This document shows, in pieces, positions 1 to 8,741 of a stretch of DNA of 10,825 nt; the stretch's first letter is position 1, and each line of letters opens with the position of its first letter. The notes under the pieces are model-generated. The model did no database searches and had not been told where the DNA came from. It saw only the letters and a program-made list of their open reading frames with translations. This DNA is from JBDSLU01 sp039916225. Its GTDB lineage: Bacteria; Acidobacteriota; Vicinamibacteria; Vicinamibacterales; Vicinamibacteraceae. Where the stretch lies: positions 1-10,825 of the forward strand of contig JBDSLU010000396.1 in the NCBI GenBank assembly GCA_039916225.1, read 5' to 3'. The position numbers were made by a program, and so were the translations under genes.

Positions 1-309
1 TCGCAGCACAAGAACCGCGCCTCGGCGATGAAGGTGCTGAAGGCGCGGCTCTACGACCTCAAGCTGAAGGAAAACCTGGCGGCGATGGACAAGCTGGGCG
101 GCGAGAAGAAGGAGATCGGCTTCGGCAGCCAGATCCGCAGCTACGTGATGCAGCCCTACCAGATGGTCAAGGATCTGCGGTCGCGGCACACCACCGGCGA
201 CGTCGAGGGCGTCCTCAATGGCGCGCTCGATCCGTTCATCAAGGCGTTCCTGATGGGCAAGGCGAGCGGGACGCTGGGTCAGGTCGTCGCGGACGACGAG
301 GACGAGTAG
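1..309 (+). CDS. prfB: Peptide chain release factor 2, C-terminal end (partial)
   Basis: This is the tail of class I release factor RF2, which recognises UGA/UAA in the ribosomal A site and triggers hydrolysis of peptidyl-tRNA. The reading frame is open from base 1 and ends at TAG (307-309), leaving 102 codons. It begins SQHKNRASAMKVLKARLYDL, the conserved stretch that follows the GGQ domain. It continues with GSQIRSYVMQPYQMVKDLR and the closing DVEGVLNGALDPFI block, which are typical of RF1/RF2; the length and wording favour RF2. The GGQ and stop-codon-recognition motifs lie outside the window, as does any programmed frameshift site. The end is slightly extended by an acidic tail (ADDEDE). 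An ATG at 28 is internal and not a start. The gene converges on the - strand gene ending at 572. Confidence 0.93.
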   Translation, partial: SQHKNRASAMKVLKARLYDLKLKENLAAMDKLGGEKKEIGFGSQIRSYVMQPYQMVKDLRSRHTTGDVEGVLNGALDPFIKAFLMGKASGTLGQVVADDEDE

Positions 310-338
310 CACGCGCGCGAGTGGCGCGGACGCCCGAC

Positions 339-452
339 GGCGGTGCGGGTGTCCTGTCTCGCGCTCGCACGTCAGCGCGAACGCAGGCCGTTCACACGCG
401 TTCGCCCGCACGCGAACGGCCAAACGAGCGCGGACGGCACACCCGCACCGCC
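339..452. repeat. Nested inverted repeats in the prfB 3' spacer
   Basis: The 262-nt spacer 310-571 holds no convincing gene. It contains a perfect 14-bp inverted repeat, GGCGGTGCGGGTGT at 339-352 against its complement at 439-452. Inside it are CGCGCTCG at 360-367 against 425-432 (8 bp) and GGCCGTTC at 386-393 against 414-421 (8 bp). Alternative inner pairings exist: CGTTCGC 399-405 with GCGAACG 412-418, and GCGAACGC 377-384 with GCGTTCGC 398-405. Transcribed from either strand this could fold into one long branched hairpin. It lies between two converging genes, so a two-way transcription terminator or a dispersed palindromic repeat is the simplest reading. No T-tract follows it. The pairings are read directly; function is inferred. 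Confidence 0.6.
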
Positions 453-540
453 ATCACCGCGCGTCCCTGACCGCGAAGCAGGCTGACGCGGATGGCCGGA
501 TCGCGCGTGTTGAGTGGCTCGCGGCATGCCGCGCTGGTAA

Positions 541-559
541 GCCGCTTCAGAGAAGCGGC
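541..559 (-). terminator. Hairpin after the 572-973 gene, possible terminator
   Basis: GCCGCTTC at 541-548 pairs perfectly with GAAGCGGC at 552-559, leaving a 3-nt loop. It lies 12 nt beyond the stop codon of the - strand hypothetical gene. Only a weak T-run follows on the - strand (TTACC), so intrinsic termination is uncertain. Confidence 0.35.
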
Positions 560-571
560 GGTGGGCAGTGC

Positions 572-973
572 TCAGTCCCAGTCGTAGTAGGTGACCTCGA
601 TGGCAAAACGCACCTCACCAGCCAACGCGACGAATTCAGCCGGCATTGTTACTGACACAACCGCCATGTTTGAATTCCACGTCAAGCCGAAGTCGATTTC
701 GACTCGCTCCACTCCTGGGTCTGATGCCAAACGCAGGAGTTCATCGCGATTCTTGCGCATGAAATCCGATGCGTCGCGCAGCAGAGACGTGAATTGGTCT
801 CCATCTCCGACCTCGATCTGCAGACCTGACTTCTGATACTCCTTCGGCGAGTTAGGCTCGGCCAGTACCTTTGCCTCGCCAGCTCGCCACACGTCAGGCC
901 ATTCGATGCTCGATGAACCGACAAATGCATCTACATCGAACCGACTACCGTATGCGCGGATGTAACACGCCAT
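572..973 (-). CDS. Hypothetical protein, 133 aa, in low-GC DNA
   Basis: I do not recognise this protein. It has no signal peptide, membrane segment or known catalytic motif. Visible parts are an N-terminal MACYIRAYGSRFDVDAFVG, a WPDVWRAGE motif around residues 26-34, a charged helix-like stretch (SDFMRKNRDELLRLA, about 69-83), and an alternating beta-rich end (VERVEIDFGL ... EVRFAIEVTYYDWD). It resembles small cytoplasmic alpha/beta proteins often found as orphan or immunity-like genes, but I cannot assign a family. The frame is open back to a TTG at 1018. I chose the ATG at 973 because GGGAG (985-981 on the - strand) lies 7 nt upstream. Base composition differs from the neighbours: 601-660 has 32 G+C in 60 by hand count, against about 70% in dnaK, which suggests recent acquisition. 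It may be transcribed from its own promoter or by read-through from the PBP gene. Confidence 0.7.
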   Translation of the reverse strand: MACYIRAYGSRFDVDAFVGSSSIEWPDVWRAGEAKVLAEPNSPKEYQKSGLQIEVGDGDQFTSLLRDASDFMRKNRDELLRLASDPGVERVEIDFGLTWNSNMAVVSVTMPAEFVALAGEVRFAIEVTYYDWD

Positions 974-1188
974 CACACAACTCCCAAGAGCGAACACATT
1001 GTCTGCGGCACAAAGCAAAACGGGGCAGTGGCATGACCCCCGGCGGTGGCCATAGCCACGGTGGCGGAGGCGGCAATGGCGGTATTGTCAGCCACCATGC
1101 CGGTGGAGGCATGCGCCAACTGAATCGTCATCAGGCCGAGCGCTGCGCATCCGCGCAGCACGTGCGAGTGCCGCAGGAAGTCCTGCAC
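973..1188 (-). CDS. Possible small exported protein, 71 aa (doubtful)
   Basis: This short frame fills most of the gap between the penicillin-binding protein gene and the 133-aa gene, on the same strand. Its TGA stop overlaps the ATG of the next gene (TGATG), an arrangement typical of translational coupling. The N-terminus looks like a signal peptide: an Arg/His-containing start, a hydrophobic stretch CAALGLMTIQLA, then AHAS as a possible cleavage site. The rest is Ala/Thr-rich and matches nothing I know. Against it: the start would be GTG with no clear ribosome binding site, and the underlying DNA is low in complexity (GGCGG/GCC runs). It could equally be untranslated spacer. Confidence 0.3.
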   Translation of the reverse strand: MQDFLRHSHVLRGCAALGLMTIQLAHASTGMVADNTAIAASATVAMATAGGHATAPFCFVPQTMCSLLGVV

Positions 1189-1231
1189 CGCATCGCGGGC
1201 GTCCCGCCTGACGAGATCGCCCCTGCGCAGA

Positions 1232-3493
1232 TCAAGGACTGCCGAAGCCGGCGCCGGGCTGCGTGCCGGCGATGAAGGCTTCCTTCAGCGCGCCCTGAGT
1301 GGCCGGATCGACGGGCGCCCCGGTGTGGCGATCGATCGGCAGGAAGACGACGTTGGCGGGCACCGTGAACTCGGGCGGCGTCTTCCGATCGCCGATCCAC
1401 ACCTTCATGACGTCCATCCAGATCGGCAGCGCGGCCTGGGCGCCGCTCTCGCCGTTGCCGAGCGACTTCTTCCTGTCGTAGCCGATCCACACCCCGATGG
1501 TGACGTCGGGGTCGAAGCCGATGAACCAGGCGTCGGTGAAGTCGTCGGTGGTGCCGGTCTTGCCGCCGAGCGGCCACTTGAGCGACGCCGCCTTGGCGGC
1601 GGTGCCGCGATCGACGACTCCGCGCAGCAGGTGGGTCATCACGAACGCGGTGTCGGCGCGCAGCGCTTCCTTCGACGCCGGCCGGTTCTCCTCGAGGACG
1701 TTGCCCTGGCGATCGGCGACGCGGACGATCTCGAACGGCGTCACGCGCACGCCCTGGTTCGGGAACACGGCGAAGGCGCTGACCACTTCCTGCAGCGTCG
1801 CCTCGGACGAGCCCAGCGCCGACGACAGATACGGCTGCACCTTGGACGTGAACCCGAGCTTGGCGGCATAGGCCGCGACCATGTTCGGGCTCAGCGACTC
1901 CATCAGCCGGACGGTCGGCACGTTGCGCGACTGTTCGAGGCCGTGCCGCAGCGTGATCGGGCCCTCGAACTTCTTGTCGTAGTTGAGCGGCTGGTAGAGC
2001 GGCTGCCCGGCCCCGGCCGACCACGACCCCGGGGTGTCCTGCAGGATGCTGACCGGCGTGAAGCCGCGATCGATCGCCGTCGCGTAGACGATCGGCTTGA
2101 ACGCCGAGCCGAGCTGCCGCATGGCCTGCGTCGTGCGGTTGAAGCGGCTCAGCTCGAAGCTGCGGCCGCCGACCATCGCCAGCACGCGCCCGGTCCGGTT
2201 GTTCACCGCCAGCACGGCGCCCTGGAACTGCGGCTCCTGATCGAGCGAGCCGGCGATCGTCTTGGTCGGGGCGTCGGCGGCCGCGACGTGGATACGGACG
2301 ATGTCGCCTGGGGCGAGAAAGGCGCCGGTGGTCTTGCCGGTCCAGGCGTAGTCGGGGCGTCCGAGCTCGCCCTGCAGCGCACCGGCGCGGACGCGGACCG
2401 TGGCGCCCTCGACGGCGGTGACGACGGCCACGACCGAGGCGCCCACTGCCGGTGTGCCGCCCTTGGCATTCCAGGGGAGCCAGCTCGGATCGGTGTAGGT
2501 CTCGATCTTCGCGGCCTCGATGCGCACCGGCTTGCGGAAGCCGTGGCGGTGATCGATGCGCCGCATGCCATCGGCGAGCGCGGCCTCGGCGGCGTGCTGC
2601 AGCTTCAGGTCGAGCGTCGTGTAGACGGCCAGCCCGTTCTCGTACAGCTGCTGGGCGCCGTAGCGATCCTCGAGCTGCTGCCGCACCTCCTCGACGAAGA
2701 AGGCGGCGTCGGTCTCGGCCGCCGGCCGGCCCACGGTGACGATCGGCGCCTTCCTCGCCTGTTCGGCGCGCTCGCGGGTGATGAAGCCGGAGTCGGCCAT
2801 CTGGCCGAGCGTGTAGTTGCGCCGGCGCATGGCGTTGGTCAGGTTGACGTAGGGGCTGTGGCGGGCCGGCGCCTGGATGATGCCGGCGAGCAGGGCCGCC
2901 TCCTCGAGCGTCACGTCCTTGGCCGACTTGCCAAAGTAGAGCCGCGCCGCCGCCTCGACGCCGTAGGTGCCGTGCCCCCACGGGATCTGGTTGCAGTAGA
3001 GGGTGACGATCTCCGGCTTGGTGTAGCGCTTCTCGATCTGGATGGCGAGGACCGCCTCCTTGATCTTGCGCTCCCAGGTCTTGTCGTCGTTGAGGAACAG
3101 CTTGCGGGTGAGCTGCTGCGTCAGCGTGCTGGCGCCGGCGCGCTGGCCCTGGAACAGGTCGCGGGCCAGCGTCACGATGATGCGCGTGACGCTGAGGCCC
3201 ATGTGCGAGTCGAACTCGGCGTCCTCGGCGGCCATGAGCGCCTGCCGCATGACCGGGGCGATCTGGTCGTAGGTGATGACGATGCGGCGCTGCGTGGCGA
3301 ACTCGCCGACGACCTCGCCGCCAGCGGCGTAGACCCGGGTGATGGTGCTCGGCGCGTAGTCGTCGAGGGCCGAGATCTGCGGCAGGTCGCTGGTATAGAT
3401 GACGAGGACGCCGGCGACCGTCCCGCTCGCCGCTGCGAGCACGAACAGCAGCGCGATCGCGAAGCGGCGGAGGAAACGACTGACGGCGCTCAT
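1232..3493 (-). CDS. Penicillin-binding protein 1A (bifunctional transglycosylase/transpeptidase)
   Basis: A class A PBP that polymerises lipid II into glycan strands and cross-links the peptides, anchored in the inner membrane with its body in the periplasm. Of 753 residues, 11-33 form the single N-terminal membrane helix. The GT51 domain covers about 60-235: AAEDAEFDSHMG places the catalytic Glu at 90, followed by GASTLTQQLTRKLFL (120-134), RKIKEAVLAIQIEKRYTKPE (142-161) and NQIPWGHGTYGVEAAA (168-183). A beta-rich OB-like insert (about 330-415) is typical of the PBP1A type. The transpeptidase domain follows, with SAFK (Ser463, Lys466), SRN (522-524) and KTGT (645-648); all catalytic motifs are intact. 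The start ATG lies 9 nt after the stop of the upstream FecR/DUF6600-type gene. No strong Shine-Dalgarno is visible, so translational coupling is likely. pbpA/mrcA/ponA naming varies between phyla, so I give no symbol. Confidence 0.95.
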   Translation of the reverse strand: MSAVSRFLRRFAIALLFVLAAASGTVAGVLVIYTSDLPQISALDDYAPSTITRVYAAGGEVVGEFATQRRIVITYDQIAPVMRQALMAAEDAEFDSHMGLSVTRIIVTLARDLFQGQRAGASTLTQQLTRKLFLNDDKTWERKIKEAVLAIQIEKRYTKPEIVTLYCNQIPWGHGTYGVEAAARLYFGKSAKDVTLEEAALLAGIIQAPARHSPYVNLTNAMRRRNYTLGQMADSGFITRERAEQARKAPIVTVGRPAAETDAAFFVEEVRQQLEDRYGAQQLYENGLAVYTTLDLKLQHAAEAALADGMRRIDHRHGFRKPVRIEAAKIETYTDPSWLPWNAKGGTPAVGASVVAVVTAVEGATVRVRAGALQGELGRPDYAWTGKTTGAFLAPGDIVRIHVAAADAPTKTIAGSLDQEPQFQGAVLAVNNRTGRVLAMVGGRSFELSRFNRTTQAMRQLGSAFKPIVYATAIDRGFTPVSILQDTPGSWSAGAGQPLYQPLNYDKKFEGPITLRHGLEQSRNVPTVRLMESLSPNMVAAYAAKLGFTSKVQPYLSSALGSSEATLQEVVSAFAVFPNQGVRVTPFEIVRVADRQGNVLEENRPASKEALRADTAFVMTHLLRGVVDRGTAAKAASLKWPLGGKTGTTDDFTDAWFIGFDPDVTIGVWIGYDRKKSLGNGESGAQAALPIWMDVMKVWIGDRKTPPEFTVPANVVFLPIDRHTGAPVDPATQGALKEAFIAGTQPGAGFGSP

Positions 3494-3502
3494 CGACAGG
3501 CG

Positions 3503-5488
3503 TTACGGATGGCGGCGGACGGCGCCGCCGCCGCTGCTACGCGAGCCGCCGCTGTCGCCGCTGTGGCTGCCGCCGCGATCGGCACCGCTGCCGCTCCGGT
3601 CGCTGCCACCCCGATCGCCGCCACCCGACCGCGGCGATGCGCCGCGCTCCGGTGGGCTGTCGCGGGAGCCGCCGCGGTTGCCGCGACCGCCATCGTCGTC
3701 GTCACGCCGTGACGGCGGTTCGGCTCGCGGCGAAGCGTTGCGGGATCCCGGTTTCGGATCGCTCATGCCGGGGCTGCGATCGCGATCGGGATCGCCCGAC
3801 CTGCCCGGCGTGTCGCGGACGCGGTAGCCCGGACCGGCGTAACCGGGGCCGGCGCGGCCGTCGCTGTCCCGATCCGTATCGGAGTCGCGGTCGCGGCGAT
3901 CTCGCCATAGCCCGTTCGGCGAACGCGTCGGCGACTGGTCGGCCGGGGCGCGGCGATAGACGTTGCCTTCATCGCCGCTCGGCTGGTCGGGCCGCGCCAT
4001 GTGGGGACGGGCGCGGTCGTAGGGCGACTCGACGGTCGTCGTGTTCTCTTCGGACGCGGTCCCGCGCGGCACGGCGGACCCGCCGCGGCTATCGCGGTCG
4101 GAGCCGTAGCGGCCGTAGCTCCTCGGGCTCGTGGTCGATACGCCGCCGCTGGCCGGCGTGCGATCGGTGCCGCCGGTGCGGCCGCCGTTCAGGCGGGCGT
4201 TGAACGGCGACGGGTAGGGGGAGCGCGGTGGCGCGATACCCGGACCGCGGTGCTGCAGGATGAAGGCCGGCCGGTCGCGCTCGAGGCGGCCGCGATCCGC
4301 GAACACCCGGGCCACGTCCGAGCGGCCGAACGAGGTGCGCGGGATCACCGTCCAGGCGCGATACGGGTCACGCGACCGCGACGGATAGTTGCGCTGGTAG
4401 TTGAACACGCTGAGGACGGGCCGTCCGTTCCAGCCGAGCGGGCACCAGCCGACGTAGTCCGAGGCGACCGCCCAGTAGACCCACGCCGCGCCCCAGCGAC
4501 GCGACGGGATCCAGTGCCAGCCGCGCGAACCGAGGTTCCAGCGGCCGTAGTGGTGGGTGGGGTAGGCCCAGACGTCGCCGCCGGCGATCCAGGTCCAGCC
4601 GTAGTTCGAGGAGTAGTCCCAGCGGCCGTCGTAGTAGGGCCGCCAGTCGTCGGCCGTGCTGGTCGGATACCAGACGGCGCCGTAGGTCTCGTCGTTCTGC
4701 CAGGTGCCGTAGCGATCGAAGGTCGAGGCGTAGCCGGACAGCTCGGAGGGCAGGTACTGCCGCGATGCGTACTGGCCGCTCTGCCACAGCGCCTCACGAT
4801 CGGCGGCCCACTTCTCGAGCGTGGTCTGGCCGGCGTTGTGCCACTCCGGCGTCGTCGGGGCGGCGCCGTCGCGGGCGATGGCGCGATGTCCCTGCGGCAC
4901 CAGCACGTTGCCGCCCTCGCTCGAGAGGGCCGCCTGGCCGCGCAGCACGACCAGTTCGACTTCGACGGCGTCCGTGCCGCCGACGGCGACCCGGTACTCG
5001 CCGTCGTCCTGGAAGTCGACGCCCGCTCCCGGACCGTCGATGACCAGGCGTTCAGCGGCGTCGATGGTCGAATCGATGCGGACGTAGAGCCGGCCGCGCG
5101 CCAGCCGCAGCGCGAGCGGATCGGCGAGCTCGACCTCGGTGTAGCGGTCCAGATAGACCTGGCTGCCGTTGGGGAACGCGAGCTCGACGCGGCCGCCTTC
5201 GGTGCGAAGCCGATCGCCGGGAGCCAGGGGCACGCCGCGCTCGGCGGCCTCGCTCTGGCCGTCGCGATCGAGGCGGGCGACGCCGTCGACGGCCGCGATG
5301 TAGGCGGGAGCCCGTGCTTCGCCCTCGACTTGCTGTTGCGTGGGGGGCGCCTGCAGACCGGATGGAGGCTCGGCTGGCGTGTCCTGGCCGATCGCGGGGA
5401 TCGGAAGGAACAGTGCGGCCGACAGGGTCAGGGCGCCAGCAGAGAGAAGACGGGACGTCTTCAGGGGAGCGATCACGGCTGGGCTCAT
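3503..5488 (-). CDS. Secreted FecR-domain / DUF6600-type protein with a long disordered tail
   Basis: An exported protein of 661 residues and unknown function. A signal peptide (Lys10/Arg13, then a hydrophobic stretch to about residue 33, probable cleavage near AIG-Q) is followed by a FecR-like beta domain at about 60-210 (VDGVARLDRDG, PLAPGDRLRTEGGRVELAF, then GSQVYLDRYTEVEL). Residues 245-370 are a strikingly Trp/Tyr-rich block of repeats (RYGTW, YGAVWYP, YYDGRWDY, YGWTWI, WAYP, YGRW, RGWHWIP, YVGWCPLGWNG), as in the DUF6600 family common in Acidobacteriota. From about 420 the chain is Arg/Asp/Ser/Gly/Pro-rich and probably disordered. I chose the ATG at 5488 because GAGGG lies 4 nt upstream and the signal peptide starts there; an upstream in-frame GTG at 5545 adds 19 Ala/Pro-rich residues. 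It is the first gene of an apparent operon with the PBP1A gene, which suggests an envelope role (inference). Confidence 0.85.
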   Translation of the reverse strand: MSPAVIAPLKTSRLLSAGALTLSAALFLPIPAIGQDTPAEPPSGLQAPPTQQQVEGEARAPAYIAAVDGVARLDRDGQSEAAERGVPLAPGDRLRTEGGRVELAFPNGSQVYLDRYTEVELADPLALRLARGRLYVRIDSTIDAAERLVIDGPGAGVDFQDDGEYRVAVGGTDAVEVELVVLRGQAALSSEGGNVLVPQGHRAIARDGAAPTTPEWHNAGQTTLEKWAADREALWQSGQYASRQYLPSELSGYASTFDRYGTWQNDETYGAVWYPTSTADDWRPYYDGRWDYSSNYGWTWIAGGDVWAYPTHHYGRWNLGSRGWHWIPSRRWGAAWVYWAVASDYVGWCPLGWNGRPVLSVFNYQRNYPSRSRDPYRAWTVIPRTSFGRSDVARVFADRGRLERDRPAFILQHRGPGIAPPRSPYPSPFNARLNGGRTGGTDRTPASGGVSTTSPRSYGRYGSDRDSRGGSAVPRGTASEENTTTVESPYDRARPHMARPDQPSGDEGNVYRRAPADQSPTRSPNGLWRDRRDRDSDTDRDSDGRAGPGYAGPGYRVRDTPGRSGDPDRDRSPGMSDPKPGSRNASPRAEPPSRRDDDDGGRGNRGGSRDSPPERGASPRSGGGDRGGSDRSGSGADRGGSHSGDSGGSRSSGGGAVRRHP

Positions 5489-5547
5489 GGAACCCTCACT
5501 CGAAGCCCCGGGAGCTGGCGCAGGGACTTCAACAGGCTGGCCCACGA

Positions 5548-5556
5548 AGTATAGCA
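5548..5556 (-). promoter_or_regulatory. Extended -10 promoter element for the FecR/PBP operon
   Basis: Read on the - strand, 5556-5548 is TGCTATACT, a perfect extended -10 (TGn followed by TATACT). No good -35 is seen at the proper distance, as is common for extended -10 promoters. Transcription would begin near 5541, about 53 nt before the ATG at 5488. It is also upstream of the alternative GTG at 5545 by only a few bases, which further favours the ATG start. Confidence 0.6.
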
Positions 5557-5640
5557 GGAACCGCCATCGGCCTCGCCGCCGCCCAGGGGGCGGTTGGGTG
5601 CGGCGGTCGCCCCCTTTGAGGTCGAAAGCCGCTTTAAGCT

Positions 5641-5661
5641 ATTGACTCTATCGTGCTCAGG
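5641..5661 (+). promoter_or_regulatory. Degenerate HAIR operator (HspR site) over the dnaK -35
   Basis: HspR repressors bind the HAIR inverted repeat CTTGAGT-N7-ACTCAAG. Here ATTGACT (5641-5647) and GCTCAGG (5655-5661) are separated by exactly 7 nt and match 10 of 14 consensus positions, 5 in each half. The site covers the -35 and the first part of the spacer, so bound repressor would block RNA polymerase. A HspR-like gene closes the same operon. Caution: part of the left half-site match comes from the -35 itself. Confidence 0.45.
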
Positions 5662-5670
5662 TTTTATACT
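5642..5670 (+). promoter_or_regulatory. Sigma70-type promoter of dnaK
   Basis: TTGACT (5642-5647) and TATACT (5665-5670) are separated by exactly 17 nt, each one base off the -35 and -10 consensus. Transcription would start near 5677, giving a leader of about 36 nt before the dnaK ATG. AGAGG at 5701-5705 (7 nt from the ATG) is the ribosome binding site. This is the strongest promoter-like sequence I noticed in the window. Confidence 0.75.
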
Positions 5671-5712
5671 GCCGATGTTGTTAGCGAGACTCCGAGGCAG
5701 AGAGGCATCACT

Positions 5713-7641
<1,929 letters not shown>

Positions 7642-7645
7642 TGTC

Positions 7646-8737
7646 ATGGACCTCTACGTCGCCCTCGGCCTCGGTCGCGGTGCGTCGCTCGGTGACATCC
7701 GGCGGGCCTACCGGCGGCTCGCCCGCCGGTACCATCCGGAGGTCAATCCGGGCAACGACGACGCGGAGGCGCTCTTTCGCCGCATCGTCGAGGCCTACGA
7801 GACGCTGAGCCATCCCGACAAGCGGCGCGCCTACGACAGCGGCGCCTCTCCAGAGACGCCGCCGTCGGAGCCCCAGGAGGCGCCGGCGTTCGCCTTCGAA
7901 GGGTTCGATTTCACCGCTCACGCCCAGGGCGCGCAGGCGTCGACGTTCGGCGATCTCTTCGCCGACGTCGTCCGGGCGGCAGCGGCCGCGGTCACCGATC
8001 AGGGCCACGGCGCCGATCTCCATGCCGACATCAAAGTGCCGTTCACGATGGCCGTCGAAGGCGGCATCGTGCGGTTCGCGGTGACGCGGCGCGGCCGCTG
8101 TGGCGGCTGCCAGGGTGAAGGCCGGCTGCCGGCGCCTGGCGTGCCGTGCACCGCCTGCAGCGGCACCGGTACGGTCCGGACGGCACGCGGCCACATGGTG
8201 TTCCGCAAGACATGCACCCGCTGCGAGGGCACCGGAGCGGCCAACTCCGCCCCGTGTCCGGCCTGCGAAGGCGCGGGCGTCGCGATGCGATCGGATCCGA
8301 TAGCCGTTGGCGTGCCTCCGGGCGTGGCCGACGGCGAGCGCATCCGGATCCCTGGTGAAGGCAACGCCGGTGGGCGCGGTGCCGCGCCGGGCGATCTCCA
8401 CGTCACCGTCCACGTCGACATCGATCCGCGTTTCCGCCGCGTTGGCGACGATCTGCACATCGACGTGCCGCTGGCGATTCACGAAGCCGCCTTCGGAGTC
8501 CGCATCGACGTCCCGTCGCCGGGCGGCGAGTGCCGGCTACGCGTGCCCCAGGGCACGCAGTCGGGGCAGCAGTTCCGCGTCCGTGAGCGAGGCATGCCGT
8601 CGCCCCGCACCGGCCGCACCGGCGATCTCGTGGCGACGGTCCGGCTGGTGCTGCCGCCGCTCAACGACGAACACACGCGCACGTTGATCCGGTCGCTCGC
8701 CGGGGCCTATCCCGCCGACGTCCGCGCACGAGGGTGA
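7646..8737 (+). CDS. dnaJ: DnaJ-family co-chaperone with an HPE J-domain
   Basis: Hsp40 partner that delivers clients to DnaK and stimulates its ATPase. The 363 residues have the type I layout. A J-domain spans 1-67. A short linker (about 70-130) is poor in Gly and keeps only GFDF and FGDLF of the usual G/F region. A complete zinc-binding region with four CxxCxGxG motifs (CGGCQGEG at 152, CTACSGTG, CTRCEGTG, CPACEGAG at 204-211) is followed by the two beta-barrel C-terminal domains (VPPGVADGERIRIPGEGNAG, PGDLHVTV, then FGVRIDVPSPGG). The odd point is the loop motif at residues 30-32: His-Pro-Glu (CAT CCG GAG, 7733-7741) replaces the near-invariant His-Pro-Asp needed to stimulate Hsp70. An HPD further on (LSHPDKRRAYD) is in a different, non-equivalent place. 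The ATG is 4 nt after the dnaK stop; the same frame is open upstream inside dnaK but the J-domain fixes this start. Confidence 0.9.
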   Translation: MDLYVALGLGRGASLGDIRRAYRRLARRYHPEVNPGNDDAEALFRRIVEAYETLSHPDKRRAYDSGASPETPPSEPQEAPAFAFEGFDFTAHAQGAQASTFGDLFADVVRAAAAAVTDQGHGADLHADIKVPFTMAVEGGIVRFAVTRRGRCGGCQGEGRLPAPGVPCTACSGTGTVRTARGHMVFRKTCTRCEGTGAANSAPCPACEGAGVAMRSDPIAVGVPPGVADGERIRIPGEGNAGGRGAAPGDLHVTVHVDIDPRFRRVGDDLHIDVPLAIHEAAFGVRIDVPSPGGECRLRVPQGTQSGQQFRVRERGMPSPRTGRTGDLVATVRLVLPPLNDEHTRTLIRSLAGAYPADVRARG

Positions 8738-8741
8738 GACC

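Noticed and set aside
1131..2981. A 616-codon - strand frame overlapping the PBP1A gene
   Set aside because: Arg/Gly/Ala-rich reading of the PBP gene in another frame; the PBP frame holds all catalytic motifs.
1325..3712. A 795-codon + strand frame opposite the PBP1A gene
   Set aside because: Low-complexity Arg/Ala/Gly/Asp-rich translation, no motif, and it runs past the PBP start into the next gene. It is a shadow of the third-position GC bias.
3503..3720. GCC/CGG-rich tract resembling a repeat array
   Set aside because: Units are irregular and the tract is explained by the Gly/Ser/Arg-rich C-terminal tail of the FecR/DUF6600-type protein.
4001..5554. A 517-codon + strand frame opposite the FecR/DUF6600-type gene
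   Set aside because: Ala/Gly/Arg/Val-rich shadow with no motif; the - strand frame has a signal peptide, ribosome binding site and recognisable domains.
5579..5593. Small hairpin CCGCCC-AGG-GGGCGG in the divergent promoter region
   Set aside because: Six base pairs in very GC-rich DNA are expected by chance, and it is not placed as a terminator for either operon.
5679..5712. A possible CIRCE element (HrcA site) before dnaK, suggested by TTAGCGAGACTCC
   Set aside because: Only the first five bases match TTAGCACTC and there is no inverted right half after a 9-nt spacer.
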